From the NCBI GenBank assembly GCA_013003245.1, contig JABDJX010000231.1, forward strand, positions 1-45,571: a stretch of DNA of 45,571 nt, written 5' to 3'. Shown here in pieces: positions 1-10,416 of this stretch (positions are counted from its first letter, which is position 1; each line of letters starts with the position of its first letter). This stretch comes from Silicimonas sp. (GTDB lineage: Bacteria > Pseudomonadota > Alphaproteobacteria > Rhodobacterales > Rhodobacteraceae). The notes under the pieces are model-generated. The model made no database searches and was not told where the DNA came from. It saw nothing but the letters and a program-made list of their open reading frames with translations. Both the position numbers and the translations under genes were made by a program.

Positions 1-325
1 AATCAACCTTGCGCATCTTCAGCCCGAAACCGACGTTGTCGGCCACGCTCATGTAAGGAAAAAGCAGATAGTTCTGAAACACCATGACCACACCGCGGTC
101 TTCCGGCTTGTCGTTCAGAACCGAACTTCCATCGAACGTCACATCCCCCGATGTCGGCTCCAGAAGTCCCGCAATCATCTTCATTGTCGTGGTCTTGCCG
201 CAGCCCGAGGGACCAAGCAGCGCGGTTAACTCACCCGTTGGAATTTCCAGCGACAGACGGTCCAACGCAGGCGCATCAGCACCGGGGTAGACCTTGGTCA
301 GTTCTTTGATCGAAACGTGGGTCAA
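1..325 (-). CDS. ABC transporter ATP-binding protein (partial, truncated at the left window edge)
   Basis: Reverse-strand translation gives LTHVSIKELTKVYPGADAPALDRLSLEIPTGELTALLGPSGCGKTTTMKMIAGLLEPTSGDVTF...MVFQNYLLFPYMSVADNVGFGLKMRKV, with a Walker A motif (GPSGCGKTT) and Q-loop. A TTG start overlaps the stop of the upstream permease. Confidence 0.9.
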   Translation of the reverse strand, partial: MTHVSIKELTKVYPGADAPALDRLSLEIPTGELTALLGPSGCGKTTTMKMIAGLLEPTSGDVTFDGSSVLNDKPEDRGVVMVFQNYLLFPYMSVADNVGFGLKMRKVD

Positions 326-1149
326 ATCTGGCCAAAGCCTCCGACTGCACCGCTGCGCCCAGAGAGATGTTTGGCGGTGAGCAATAGAATAATGATGCCG
401 GGCAGGATATAGATCATGCCGATCGCACCTGTGATATCATTGCGCCCTGAAGTCGCGAAGTTGAAGAGAAGTAGCGGCAGGGTTTCGACCCGTCCGCCGC
501 CGATGAGCAGCGTCAGGATATACTGGCTCCACGAGACGAGGAACGCGAACAGGCCACCGACAATGATGCCGGGGCGGATGGCAGGCAGCGTGACATACCA
601 GAAGGTTTTGAGAGGTGAGGCCCCAAGACTGCGCGCCTGCGCCTCATAAGCCGGGTCGTAGTTGGCGAAGATGCCCGCCATCACCAACACCATGTAAGGC
701 AGCGTCGGGATCAGGTGGACAAGGATCACCCCCGAGACGGTGTTGGTCAGTCCCATCGAGATAAAGATCGAATGAATACCCAAAACCACTGCGATGCCAG
801 GCACAATGATGGGTGCCAGGATCAGAAGCTCGACAAGCTCTTTGCCACGAAACTTGTACATGCCAAGCGCGCGGCCCGCTGGCACGCCAACAAGGATCGA
901 CAAAACGGTCGCCACTACAGAAATCCAGATGGTGAGCCACAGGCTGTCGATCACGCCTGCGGTGTCCGACATGGCGTATTCCCACGCGCGCATTGACCAG
1001 TTCTTTGGCAGGAGGTCCGGATAAAACCAGCCCTTGGCAAAGGACCAGATCGCCAGCGGCACCAGCGGCAAGATCAGCCAGGTGATCAGCAGTGCCCCGG
1101 TCAAAAACCGAAAACTGCGGACGCCAAAACTTTCGCGTGTAGCACTCAT
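322..1149 (-). CDS. ABC transporter permease (PotC-like)
   Basis: 275 aa, multiple TM segments, EAA-loop-like EAQARSLGASPLKTFWYVTLPAIRPGI; next to the ATPase and a second permease. Confidence 0.9.
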   Translation of the reverse strand: MSATRESFGVRSFRFLTGALLITWLILPLVPLAIWSFAKGWFYPDLLPKNWSMRAWEYAMSDTAGVIDSLWLTIWISVVATVLSILVGVPAGRALGMYKFRGKELVELLILAPIIVPGIAVVLGIHSIFISMGLTNTVSGVILVHLIPTLPYMVLVMAGIFANYDPAYEAQARSLGASPLKTFWYVTLPAIRPGIIVGGLFAFLVSWSQYILTLLIGGGRVETLPLLLFNFATSGRNDITGAIGMIYILPGIIILLLTAKHLSGRSGAVGGFGQI

Positions 1150-1151
1150 GC

Positions 1152-2009
1152 CTATCCCCTGATCCGGCGGCGCGAGTAGCGCACGTAAAAGTAAATCATC
1201 ACCGCACTGAGAAGGGCGATCACCATCGCCATCGCCATCGCTTCGGGGCGTGCTGCCAGATCAACGTCGGTGTATTTGCGGTAAGCCAGCACGGGCAGGG
1301 CTGCGGGGAAGTTCGCACCCAAAATAGCGGGGATCTCGTAAGCCCCGAAAGTAAAGGCAAAGACCATCACACTTGCCGAAAGTACGCCGGGGAAGATCAG
1401 CGGCAAGAGCACGAAGCGGAAGGTTTGCCACTTGGTGGCACCTAATGAGCGCGCGACGCTCTCAAAGTCTTCGCCCAGCGACTGCATGTTGGCCAGAACT
1501 ATCACGCCGATGAAAGGCACTTCCTTCCAGACGTATTGCAGAATGATCCCAATGGCATACGGGTCAAACACAAGTGCCGGAAAATCACTGGGCCGCGCGA
1601 TCAGATTAAACTCTGCTGCAAGGCGGGCGAAACTGCCTGATTGCGAGAAGAGGTACAGGATACCAATGGCACCCACGAGGTGTGGCACTGTCAGGTTAAG
1701 CTGAAACAAGAAATTCACCACACCGCGTCCCACAAAACTGCGCCTGAGAAGTAGCGCCGCACCAATGGCGAGGATCGAGGAAATAACCGTCGAAGTGAAG
1801 GCGATGTGGAACGTCAGCAGAAACGACAGATAGAACTCGCGGTCGGTAAAAACCGACACATAGGCCTGAAAATCTGGTTCGGTCAGCCCGATCACCGGCA
1901 TGTAGTTGAAACTGCGCATCAGGCCGATCAGAAGGCCACCAAAGAACAGCACGACGATGATGAACATCGCCGGCAGGAGCAGCAGAAAAATCTTGGTTCG
2001 GTCGGACAT
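1152..2009 (-). CDS. ABC transporter permease (PotB-like)
   Basis: 285 aa, multiple TM segments, EAA-loop ESVARSLGATKWQTFRFVLLPLIFPGV. Confidence 0.9.
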   Translation of the reverse strand: MSDRTKIFLLLLPAMFIIVVLFFGGLLIGLMRSFNYMPVIGLTEPDFQAYVSVFTDREFYLSFLLTFHIAFTSTVISSILAIGAALLLRRSFVGRGVVNFLFQLNLTVPHLVGAIGILYLFSQSGSFARLAAEFNLIARPSDFPALVFDPYAIGIILQYVWKEVPFIGVIVLANMQSLGEDFESVARSLGATKWQTFRFVLLPLIFPGVLSASVMVFAFTFGAYEIPAILGANFPAALPVLAYRKYTDVDLAARPEAMAMAMVIALLSAVMIYFYVRYSRRRIRG

Positions 2010-2066
2010 CAGCTCCCGATCACGTCACAGAAAGACCCACGGCGCGCACGCCGTGAGAGCCGGGAC

Positions 2067-3296
2067 TTATTGGCCGACGTTTTCGATCCAGCCTTGTTCA
2101 ATGGCCGAAATCCAAGATGCCTGAAGTTCGGGCAGCGCGTTTTTTGCCAGTTCTTCTTTTGAGACCACGTTGGGGTGCGCCACGATTGTCCCAAAGTCCG
2201 CCTGCACCGCGTCACTGGTGCGAGAAATCTCGATGGCAGGTGATGCGCCCCAGACATCCGGTCGTGCCTTTTGATACTGCGCCTCGCCAGACAGCAGGAT
2301 GTTCTGCAGCACCAAAGCCGCCGCCTTGTTGGGCGAGTTGAACGGGATGATCGTGTAGTTGGTGTTTCCGATCGTGCCGTCGGTCAGACCATAGCCTTGG
2401 GTTGTTGGCGGGAAAACACCGTTTTCGATGTTCAGACCAACACCGGACGGTTCATAGTTGAACGTCAGGTCCACTTCAGAGTTCGCGTAAAGCTGCTCCA
2501 TTGCGGCAATAGAGGCCGGATAGGTCGCGCCTTCACGCCACAAGTAGGGTTCCATATCGTTCAGAATGTTCCACGTCTTGGCGGCCACTTCGTCATACTT
2601 GGCCTGATCGAAATCACCCAAAAGCGCGTCCACACCGCCAGCGGCGTGGTAGAACACATGGCGCACAAAAACCGATCCGTTGAAGTCAGGTGGTGCGGGG
2701 TATGTGAAACGACCGGGGTTTTCCTTGACCCATGCGATGAGTTCACCAATCGAAGTTGGCGGATTGTCCAGCCGCGCGGTGTCATAGGCAAACGCAAACT
2801 GCGCCTTGGACCAAGGTACTTCGCATCCATCAACAGGCACGCCAAAGTCGTTGGCAATCGCCGGGTTCGACCAATCGACAAAAGCGTTGTTCGGCAGCAC
2901 ATCAGTGTAACCACAGTAAGCCAAATCACCCTGTTTCATTGTGCGGAAATTCTCGCCGTTGATCCAGATCATGTCGACAGAGCCCTTGTCCATCACGCCA
3001 GACTCTTTTTCGCCAAGCACGATGTTCACTGCTTCAACCGTATCGCTTAGACCAACGCGGTTAAGCGTAATTCCATAGTTATCTTTCAACCGCCCGCCGA
3101 TATATTCGGTCACATATTGGTTGATGTTGTCCGAGCCGCCCCAAAGGAACCAGTTCACCTCACCACCCTTGGCCATCTCGACGATCTCGTCCCACGACAT
3201 GGCGTTCAGGGCCTCGCCATCCGCCGTGTCTGCAAAGGCGGCGGGCGCAAGCATCAGGCTTGTGGCCAAAAGGGCCTTTATCAGGTGGTTTTTCAT
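2067..3296 (-). CDS. ABC transporter extracellular substrate-binding protein (YnjB-like)
   Basis: Signal peptide MKNHLIKALLATSLMLAPAAFA, then GGEVNWFLWGGSDNINQYVTEYIGGRLKDNYG. Start set at the ATG preceding the signal peptide rather than the longer ORF start at 3329. Confidence 0.85.
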   Translation of the reverse strand: MKNHLIKALLATSLMLAPAAFADTADGEALNAMSWDEIVEMAKGGEVNWFLWGGSDNINQYVTEYIGGRLKDNYGITLNRVGLSDTVEAVNIVLGEKESGVMDKGSVDMIWINGENFRTMKQGDLAYCGYTDVLPNNAFVDWSNPAIANDFGVPVDGCEVPWSKAQFAFAYDTARLDNPPTSIGELIAWVKENPGRFTYPAPPDFNGSVFVRHVFYHAAGGVDALLGDFDQAKYDEVAAKTWNILNDMEPYLWREGATYPASIAAMEQLYANSEVDLTFNYEPSGVGLNIENGVFPPTTQGYGLTDGTIGNTNYTIIPFNSPNKAAALVLQNILLSGEAQYQKARPDVWGASPAIEISRTSDAVQADFGTIVAHPNVVSKEELAKNALPELQASWISAIEQGWIENVGQ

Positions 3297-3490
3297 TCGT
3301 GTGTCCTCCCAGTTTTCTGGACCAGCCATGTGATTTTGCCACCACGTTACTGGCCGCTATTCAGCAACGCTCTCAAGCAACGGGACGCAAGGCCTGAGGT
3401 GAGAGGGGCTTATGTTCAAGTCCACAGGAACGCCTTGGTACTGTCAAGCGCGCCGCCCAGATTTTAAGTCAGGAAAAGCTGATCAAAAAA

Positions 3491-3916
3491 TTAGGTTCCC
3501 GCATAGACAATACGCAAAAAGGCCTCGCCTTCACCCTCATATTTCACCTTGGCCCAAAGCCCGATCAAAATTTCCTCGTCGGTCAGATCTCGGGTGTAAA
3601 CCTGTGACTTAATGAAGGTGCCGTCGCCCGGTTCTTCATCAAGTTTCACACGCTTCGGCGTTAGATCGGAAAACCGCAAATACATATAGGCAAACGCCAT
3701 CAGATGCTGTTTGTTGATAGACAGCAGATAGGTTTCAATATCCTGCACAGCAGCCGTGACAGCAGCAAAGCTACCGGCCTGTCTGGCGCGTTCCAAATCA
3801 ACAAAGAGCGCGAACAGTTTCTTGTCACTAAGGGTGAGCCCGCCGCTATCAGACTTTTTTACACCGTGAGTGATCAGTTTGTCTTTCACAAGCTGGTAGA
3901 TGCTTTGTTCCATCAT
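3491..3916 (-). CDS. hypothetical protein, 141 aa
   Basis: Open frame with plausible protein composition; no family recognised. Confidence 0.65.
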   Translation of the reverse strand: MMEQSIYQLVKDKLITHGVKKSDSGGLTLSDKKLFALFVDLERARQAGSFAAVTAAVQDIETYLLSINKQHLMAFAYMYLRFSDLTPKRVKLDEEPGDGTFIKSQVYTRDLTDEEILIGLWAKVKYEGEGEAFLRIVYAGT

Positions 3917-4045
3917 GCGGCACTAGCAAAATCAAAAATGCTACGAAAGAAAAACCTTCAAGCGGATAAAATGTGTCGGTCTGCTAGGTAGGCTAAGTTG
4001 CCATAGAAAACAATCGTTGGAACGGCAACTTGGGTGAGAGGCTCG

Positions 4046-4861
4046 TCAGCCTCGCTTCCTAAAAATCGCGATCAATGCAGCGACAACGATGTTCAAGGCG
4101 ACATACAAATAAAGCCCCACCTGCGGGCCGTCGGCATCGAAGCGATAGACCGGCAGAACCACAAGAACCGTGTTTTGAACACCGTGCATGATCCACGGCA
4201 CCGAAAGCTTGTTACCGGAGAGTTCAAACAGCCAGAGAATCTGAACTGAGAACGCCATGGTAAAGATAACAAACACCAGAAACGGAATGTAAATGTGCGG
4301 GTCGCCCGGAATGATCCAAAGCGGCAAATGCCACAGTCCCCATATCGCTCCGAGCAAGAGGCTTCCCCAAAGAAAACCCAATTGCTCTCGCATCGGGCGC
4401 TGTGCATAGCCGCGCCATCCAAATTCCTCTTGCCCACCTCCAAATATCATCATGGATAGAAAGGCCGGAACCAGCCAGACGATTGCCGGATATCCCAAGT
4501 CTGAGGGAACCATGCTCCCTGGCAATTCGTCTATGCCCAAGATGGAAACCAAAGCCACCGTCAACCAAGCAAGCGCGACTGGCAGGACGAACGCGGTGCC
4601 AAGGATAAGTGGCTTCATACGAATATCGAAGCCGCTCTTGATTAATGTCCACGCAGCCCGCCAACCACCACTGCGACCAAGCAAGAACAGCGCGACGATC
4701 AGTGGAGCAAACGGAAAGAAAAAGCTTGTGAACCCGTTGTATCCGGCACCAGCAATCGGCGTCTGCACTCCGGTCCATGTTAGAAAAGTCGGAATAAAGA
4801 ACAGCCAGGATATGGCAAATGTTAGTACGAAGTAGCTCAGTATCGGGCGCTCATCCTGCAT
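4046..4861 (-). CDS. CPBP family intramembrane glutamic endopeptidase (Abi/CAAX protease-like)
   Basis: Motifs GGGQEEFGWRGYAQ and GAIWGLWHLPLW match the CPBP EExxxR and FxxxH motifs; polytopic membrane protein. Confidence 0.88.
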   Translation of the reverse strand: MQDERPILSYFVLTFAISWLFFIPTFLTWTGVQTPIAGAGYNGFTSFFFPFAPLIVALFLLGRSGGWRAAWTLIKSGFDIRMKPLILGTAFVLPVALAWLTVALVSILGIDELPGSMVPSDLGYPAIVWLVPAFLSMMIFGGGQEEFGWRGYAQRPMREQLGFLWGSLLLGAIWGLWHLPLWIIPGDPHIYIPFLVFVIFTMAFSVQILWLFELSGNKLSVPWIMHGVQNTVLVVLPVYRFDADGPQVGLYLYVALNIVVAALIAIFRKRG

Positions 4862-5037
4862 GGCTCACCCCCTCCCCAAAAGAGCGTACTAGGTTGCGTG
4901 CGCGCTGTCACCGCAGGCAGGCTGGATGGTTGCTCTGTCCAACCAGTGTCCCTAACGCAGGCATTCCTTCTTAGAAGCCGATGTTCGGGACTATCGAAGC
5001 ATTTGACGGTTCGGGCTCTGTGCCGACACTCGCTTAC

Positions 5038-5068
5038 AAAAAAGCTCCACTAAAAAGTGGAGCTTTCG
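5038..5068 (-). terminator. intrinsic terminator of rpmB
   Basis: AAAGCTCCACT-taaa-AAGTGGAGCTTT inverted repeat; on the minus strand the stem is followed by a T run. Lies directly 3' of rpmB. Confidence 0.85.
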
Positions 5069-5089
5069 AAATCGTCGAATTGAGCGCAA

Positions 5090-5377
5090 TCAGGCGGCAG
5101 CTTGCGCCTTTTTGATCTCTTTCTTGACCTTCAACGCGTTTGCCGAAAGCTCTGCGTCTTTTGCCTTGAGCAGGAAGGCGTCCAGACCACCGCGGTGATC
5201 GACGGTGCGCAGAGCCGAGCTTGACACTTTCAGCCGCACTGTGCGGCCAAGCGTTTCAGACATCAGCTTTGTTTCGGTCAGGTTCGGCAGGAAACGGCGA
5301 CGCGTCCGGTTGTTCGCGTGGCTTACGTTATTTCCCGTCATCGGGCCTTTTCCGGTCAATTCGCAACGGCGTGCCAT
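5090..5377 (-). CDS. rpmB: 50S ribosomal protein L28
   Basis: [33 protein letters not shown] is the canonical L28 N-terminus. Confidence 0.97.
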   Translation of the reverse strand: MARRCELTGKGPMTGNNVSHANNRTRRRFLPNLTETKLMSETLGRTVRLKVSSSALRTVDHRGGLDAFLLKAKDAELSANALKVKKEIKKAQAAA

Positions 5378-5508
5378 GATGTCGTCCTCGTTTTCGTCAA
5401 AGGGCGCGGATCGCCCCACAATATGAAACGGGCAGCGCAATAAGGCTGCCCAAGAATCCGTCTGCGGGGGATAGGGTGAAATTTTAAGGCCGTCAAGACC
5501 TCTGGGCG

Positions 5509-6504
5509 CTATTTCGGCAGCAGAATGTCCAGCACTTGAGCGGCTGCCGCAGAGGGTGCGCGCGTGCCTTTGGCCACGTCTGAACGTAAGGTCTCGATCG
5601 CCGCATCGGCCTTTGGATCATGCTGCAAGCGGCGCAACAGGCCAAGACGCACTTCGTCCTCGAACCAGCCGCGCGCCTGTTCTGTGCGGCGCGCCTGCCA
5701 AAAGCCTGTTTCCTTGCGGAATTCGGCCAATACCTGCATCGCCTCCCATGCCGTGTCCACGCCGTGCATATCCAGGGCCGACACCGGCATCGCCATCGGA
5801 TAGCCCTCTGGATCACCTTCACGCTTGCGCATCAGGCGCAGCGCGCCCGCATAGTCGGCCACAGTGCGCGTCGCGGCGGCTTTCAAGTCGCCATCGGCCT
5901 TGTTGACCAGCACCAGATCAGCGATCTCCATGATCCCGCGTTTGACACCCTGCAATTCGTCGCCCCCCGCCGGGGCAAGCAGCAACACAAAGAGGTCCGA
6001 CATCTCTGCCACAATCGTCTCGGACTGGCCGACACCAACGGTCTCAATCAACACCACGTCAAAGCCAGCCGCCTCGCAAAGTGCTATCGCATCCCGAGTT
6101 CGCCGTGCCACGCCGCCAAGCTGGGTCTGGCTGGGTGAAGGCCGGATAAAAGCTAACGGTTCACGCGACAACCGCTCCATTCGGGTCTTATCGCCCAATA
6201 TCGAACCACCAGAGCGGGTGGACGAAGGATCTACCGCCAAAACGGCGACGCGCAGACCCTGATCTGTCAGCATGCAACCAAAGGCTTCGATAAAGGTCGA
6301 TTTGCCCACGCCCGGCGTACCCGAGAGACCAATGCGCAAGGCTTGCCGCTCAGGATCAGCCACAGCCTCAAGCAACGCATCGGCTCGGGCGCGATGATCC
6401 GTGCGCCCGCTTTCTACCAGCGTGATCGCGCGCGCCAAGGCGCGGCGGTCGCCCGCACGCAGTTTTTCAGCCAAGTCCATCACGTCTTCCATCGGCGCGG
6501 ACAT
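5509..6504 (-). CDS. meaB: methylmalonyl-CoA mutase-associated GTPase MeaB (ArgK family)
   Basis: [20 protein letters not shown] (P-loop), [42 protein letters not shown]. Confidence 0.93.
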   Translation of the reverse strand: MSAPMEDVMDLAEKLRAGDRRALARAITLVESGRTDHRARADALLEAVADPERQALRIGLSGTPGVGKSTFIEAFGCMLTDQGLRVAVLAVDPSSTRSGGSILGDKTRMERLSREPLAFIRPSPSQTQLGGVARRTRDAIALCEAAGFDVVLIETVGVGQSETIVAEMSDLFVLLLAPAGGDELQGVKRGIMEIADLVLVNKADGDLKAAATRTVADYAGALRLMRKREGDPEGYPMAMPVSALDMHGVDTAWEAMQVLAEFRKETGFWQARRTEQARGWFEDEVRLGLLRRLQHDPKADAAIETLRSDVAKGTRAPSAAAAQVLDILLPK

Positions 6505-6571
6505 TGGCCCGCGCGCGCGGCACTGTCCAGAGCAGGCTGGACCTGAGCGCGCGGTTCGCTATGGCTAGGGC

Positions 6572-8962
6572 ATGACCCGACTGCCCGTTGAAGATGCCAT
6601 TCCCGACCTGCTTGCCGCGCTTGCCCGCGACAGGCTTGGCGTGCTGCAAGCCCCACCTGGCGCAGGTAAGACAACGCGGGTGCCTTTGGCGATGCTTGAG
6701 GCGGGGCTTTACGAAGGCAGGATCGTCATGCTGGAACCCCGGCGCCTTGCAACCCGTGCGGCGGCAGCACGGATGGCCGAAACCTTGGGCGAACCAGTGG
6801 GCAAAACCGTTGGCTTTCGCATGCGTGGCGAGGCCAAGGTATCGGCTGCCACCTGTATCGAGGTGGTGACCGAAGGCATCCTGACAAGGATGATCCAGTC
6901 GGACCCGACACTTGACGGCATCGGCGCGGTGATCTTTGACGAGTTTCACGAGCGCTCGCTCAACGCCGATCTTGGATTGGCGCTTGCCTTGGAGGTTCGC
7001 GACACGCTGCGCCCTGATCTGATCCTGCTGGCGATGTCGGCCACGCTTGATGCAGAGCCGGTGGCCGATCTGATGGGCGCGCAGGTGATCACATCCAAAG
7101 GGCAAAGCTTTCCGATTGAGACGCGTTGGCTGGATAAACCGCTGGGACCAAAGGCGCGTTGGGACACTGAGATGGCCACCTTGATCCGGCGCGCCCTGAG
7201 CGAAACTGACGGGGGTATCCTCGCCTTTCTGCCCGGCGAAGGCGAAATCCGGCGCGTGGCGCAAGCGCTTGGCGGCATCTCCGGCACAACGGTCCTGCCG
7301 CTTTATGGTGCTCTGGCATTCAAAGCTCAACAGGCGGCGCTGAGACCGATGCAAGGGCGCAAACTGGTGCTGGCCACGGCCATCGCCGAAACCTCTTTGA
7401 CGATCCCCGACATCCGGGTCGTCGTTGACGGCGGACGCGCGCGACGGGCACGATTTGACTCCGGCTCGGGCATGTCGCGGCTGGTGACCGAACGGGTAAC
7501 GCGGGCCGAGGCCGATCAGCGCCGTGGCCGAGCAGGAAGGTTGGCCGAGGGCACGTGCTACAGGTTATGGACGAAGGGCGAGGAAGGCGGGCTCGCCCCC
7601 TTCCCGCCCGCTGAGATCGAAGCGGCTGATCTATCTGACCTTGCGCTTGAGCTGGCCGAATGGGGCGCCGACGACCTGAAGTTCCTGACACCGCCGCCCG
7701 AGGGCGCGCTTAGCAACGCGCGCGCGCTGCTGGTCAGCCTTGGCGCGCTTGATAAGAAGGCGCGCATCACAGCGCACGGGCGTGCCTTGGCAAAGATGCC
7801 GTTACACCCGCGTCTGGCGCATATGCTGGCAACAGCCGGTGCGGCGGCGGCCCCGCTTGCCGCGCTCTTGGCGGATCGCGATCCCTTGCGTGGCGCGGGC
7901 GCCGACCTCAACCTGCGCTTGGCGGCTATGAAAGACGGGCGGCGCGAGCCTGCATTGCACCGCATCTTTGAGGAGGCAAAGCGACTGGAGCGGCGCGCGC
8001 CACCAACGACGATCACCAACGCCGCCGCTCAAGCGGCCCTTGCTTATCCCGACCGCATCGGGCTGCGGCGCCCCGGCGATGATCCACGCTGGCTGCTTTC
8101 GGGCGGCAAGGGCGTAAAAATGGACCCAAGCGATCCGCTGGTCGGCCAACGCCTGCTGGTGGTCACCGACACGGATGGACACCCCACCGAGGCGACCGTG
8201 CGCACCGCGCTGGCCATCGCCGAAAGCGACTTGCGCAACGTTCTGGGCGATCTGATTGAAACTGTCACTTTTGCTCAATGGTCCAAGCGTGACGGCAAAG
8301 TCTTGGCATTGATCGAAGAAAGACTGGGCGCGATTGCCTTGTCGTCTAAGCGGTGGGACACGGCACCCGATGATACTCTGGCTGCCGCAATGCTTGATGG
8401 CGTGCGCCAACTGGGTTTGCCCCACTCTGATGCCGCTGAGCGGTTTCGGGCGCGTGTGGCCTTGGTGCGAAGCGCAGGACACGACCTTCCCGATGTGACC
8501 GACACCGCCTTGATGGATAGTTTGGAGCATTGGCTGCTGCCGCACCTCGGCAAAACGCGCAACAGCGGCGCATGGAAGGCCTTTGACACCTTGCATGCCC
8601 TGCGCGCGATGCTTGACTGGTCTCAGACCCAACTGCTGGATCGCGAAGCGCCGGCGCATTTTGAAACGCCGCTCGGTCGGAAGATCGCCATCGACTACGG
8701 CGCGCCTGATCCGGAAATCAGCGTGCGCCTGCAAGAGATGTTCGGAACAACCCGGCACCCAAGGGTTGCCGGAAGGCCGTTGCGGGTGACGCTGCTGTCG
8801 CCCGCCAACCGCCCCTTGCAAACAACAATGGATGTGCCGGGCTTTTGGGCTTCTTCGTATCAGGACGTACGCAAAGACATGCGCGGCAAATACCCCAAGC
8901 ATGCATGGCCGGACGACCCGACCATCGCCGGTCCGACGTTACGTCCCAAGAGGCGCACTTAG
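6572..8962 (+). CDS. hrpB: ATP-dependent helicase HrpB
   Basis: 796 aa; GAGKTTRVPLAML, DEFHERSLNADLGLAL, SATLDA, QRRGRAGR motifs and the HrpB C-terminal domain. Confidence 0.95.
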   Translation: MTRLPVEDAIPDLLAALARDRLGVLQAPPGAGKTTRVPLAMLEAGLYEGRIVMLEPRRLATRAAAARMAETLGEPVGKTVGFRMRGEAKVSAATCIEVVTEGILTRMIQSDPTLDGIGAVIFDEFHERSLNADLGLALALEVRDTLRPDLILLAMSATLDAEPVADLMGAQVITSKGQSFPIETRWLDKPLGPKARWDTEMATLIRRALSETDGGILAFLPGEGEIRRVAQALGGISGTTVLPLYGALAFKAQQAALRPMQGRKLVLATAIAETSLTIPDIRVVVDGGRARRARFDSGSGMSRLVTERVTRAEADQRRGRAGRLAEGTCYRLWTKGEEGGLAPFPPAEIEAADLSDLALELAEWGADDLKFLTPPPEGALSNARALLVSLGALDKKARITAHGRALAKMPLHPRLAHMLATAGAAAAPLAALLADRDPLRGAGADLNLRLAAMKDGRREPALHRIFEEAKRLERRAPPTTITNAAAQAALAYPDRIGLRRPGDDPRWLLSGGKGVKMDPSDPLVGQRLLVVTDTDGHPTEATVRTALAIAESDLRNVLGDLIETVTFAQWSKRDGKVLALIEERLGAIALSSKRWDTAPDDTLAAAMLDGVRQLGLPHSDAAERFRARVALVRSAGHDLPDVTDTALMDSLEHWLLPHLGKTRNSGAWKAFDTLHALRAMLDWSQTQLLDREAPAHFETPLGRKIAIDYGAPDPEISVRLQEMFGTTRHPRVAGRPLRVTLLSPANRPLQTTMDVPGFWASSYQDVRKDMRGKYPKHAWPDDPTIAGPTLRPKRRT

Positions 8963-9025
8963 GCGTTTTTCGCTTGCCTGCCCCAAGGTCAGCTATGGTT
9001 TGTAGCAAAAAACAGGGGGATTATC

Positions 9026-9973
9026 ATGAGATATCTTATCACGGCGCTTGCAATCAGTCTGGCAGCGCCCGCAAGCGCAGACACGCTTGGACCATACACA
9101 GACCTGCTTGTCTTCGGCGACAGCCTGAGCGATCCGGGAAACATCGATCAATTAACCCAAGGCACCACGCCATACCCGGAATACTACCCAAATGGTCAGT
9201 TCACTAATGGCGATACATGGGCCGTACAACTTGGCTCGGGCCTTGGCGAGAATTTTGCCTTTGGCGGCGCACGCGCGGTGGACAACGGCGATGCTGTGCC
9301 TGACCTTTTCGCACAGATCGACATCTTTGATGCCGTCGCCGCATCACTGGGTGACAACCCGCTGACGGCGATCTGGACCGGCGGCAACGACATGCGTGAC
9401 ATCACCTTCGGCTTTGCCACCCAAACCATTTCCTTTGAAGATGCGTTCGCACGCGCAGCAGAGGTCGCCACAACAATTGCCGGCAGTGTTGCCAAACTTG
9501 CAACGACCTATGGGTTGGATGACTTTGTTGTCTTCGTCATCCCAGACATAAGCGTTGTGCCCGCAATTTCCGGAACCCCGCTTGAAGGATTTGTCTCTGC
9601 GCTCTCTGATTTCGCCAACCAGACACTTGTTTCGGCTCTTGAGGTTGTCAGCCTTACGCTTCCCGACATCGAAATCCAGATGTTCGACTCGAATGCGATT
9701 GTCCGCGGTATCATCGCAGACCCAAGCATTGCCGGCGTGACAAATACATCCGGACAGTGCCTGATCCAGACCACGGATTTCACAAGCTACTGCGGTGATG
9801 AAAACGCGTCAGACTATCTGTTCTTCGACGATCTGCACCCAACCGAAGGCGTGCACACGCTCATCGCCGATGCTTTCGCCGCACAGGTTGTGCCGCTTCC
9901 GGGCGGCATGTCACTGGCCCTTGGCGGGTTTGCCTTGCTGGGCTTTGCCGCCCGTCGAAAGCGTGCTGCATAA
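9026..9973 (+). CDS. SGNH/GDSL hydrolase with signal peptide and VPLPGG C-terminal sorting-type signal
   Basis: Signal peptide MRYLITALAISLAAPASA, block I FGDSLSDPGN, IWTGGNDMRD, block V DDLHPTEGVH, C-terminus VVPLPGGMSLALGGFALLGFAARRKRAA. Confidence 0.9.
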   Translation: MRYLITALAISLAAPASADTLGPYTDLLVFGDSLSDPGNIDQLTQGTTPYPEYYPNGQFTNGDTWAVQLGSGLGENFAFGGARAVDNGDAVPDLFAQIDIFDAVAASLGDNPLTAIWTGGNDMRDITFGFATQTISFEDAFARAAEVATTIAGSVAKLATTYGLDDFVVFVIPDISVVPAISGTPLEGFVSALSDFANQTLVSALEVVSLTLPDIEIQMFDSNAIVRGIIADPSIAGVTNTSGQCLIQTTDFTSYCGDENASDYLFFDDLHPTEGVHTLIADAFAAQVVPLPGGMSLALGGFALLGFAARRKRAA

Positions 9974-9975
9974 AG

Positions 9976-10416
9976 TTACCAGCGTTTAAGCGCGGCCTCG
10001 TCTTCGGACTTGGCCGCGACCCAGTCCTCGCCATCCGCTCCCAGCTCTTTTTTCCAAAAGGGCGCGCGTGATTTCAGGTAATCCATCAGAAACTCAGCCG
10101 CGGCAAAAGCATCGGCGCGGTGGCGCGACGCCGTGGCAACCATCATGATCTGCTCGCCGGGGTTTAGCGCGCCAAACCGGTGGATAATCAGTGCATCGCT
10201 CAGCGACCACCGCGCAAGCGCCTTCTCCCTGATCTTGGCTAGCGCTTTTTCCGTCATGCCCGGGTAATGCTCGATCTCCATCGCACGGAGCGTGCCACCT
10301 TCGTCGCGCACAAGGCCCGAAAAGGTAACCACCGCACCGGCCCCTTGGGCTGCATCGGTAAAGGCGCGCACCTCGTCCCCCATATCAAAGGGCGCGGACT
10401 GAACGCGAACGCTCAT
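9976..10416 (-). CDS. moaE: molybdopterin synthase catalytic subunit MoaE
   Basis: GAVVTFSGLVRDE...LRAMEIEHYPGMTEKAL...HRFGALNPGEQIMMVATASRHRADAFAAAEFLMDYLKSRAPFWKKE. Confidence 0.95.
   Translation of the reverse strand: MSVRVQSAPFDMGDEVRAFTDAAQGAGAVVTFSGLVRDEGGTLRAMEIEHYPGMTEKALAKIREKALARWSLSDALIIHRFGALNPGEQIMMVATASRHRADAFAAAEFLMDYLKSRAPFWKKELGADGEDWVAAKSEDEAALKRW

Noticed and set aside
2271-3050. 259-aa plus-strand ORF
   Set aside because: Antisense to the substrate-binding protein gene.
3995-4031. AAGTTGCC...GGCAACTT inverted repeat between the CPBP protease and a hypothetical gene
   Set aside because: Could be a weak terminator, but it has a 21-nt loop and no T run; insufficient support for a feature call.
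4046-4861. CPBP protease as part of an anti-phage abortive infection system
   Set aside because: CPBP proteins are sometimes labelled Abi, but the neighbours are housekeeping genes and nothing else in the vicinity looks like defence.
4862-5037. possible gene remnant or ncRNA upstream of the CPBP gene
   Set aside because: No ORF, repeat or structure I could defend beyond the rpmB terminator.
6467-7354. 295-aa minus-strand ORF overlapping meaB 5' end and hrpB
   Set aside because: Antisense shadow of hrpB; no recognisable motifs.
7802-8902. 366-aa minus-strand ORF opposite hrpB
   Set aside because: Antisense to a clearly recognisable helicase; composition is typical of reverse-frame ORFs in GC-rich DNA, no domain recognised.
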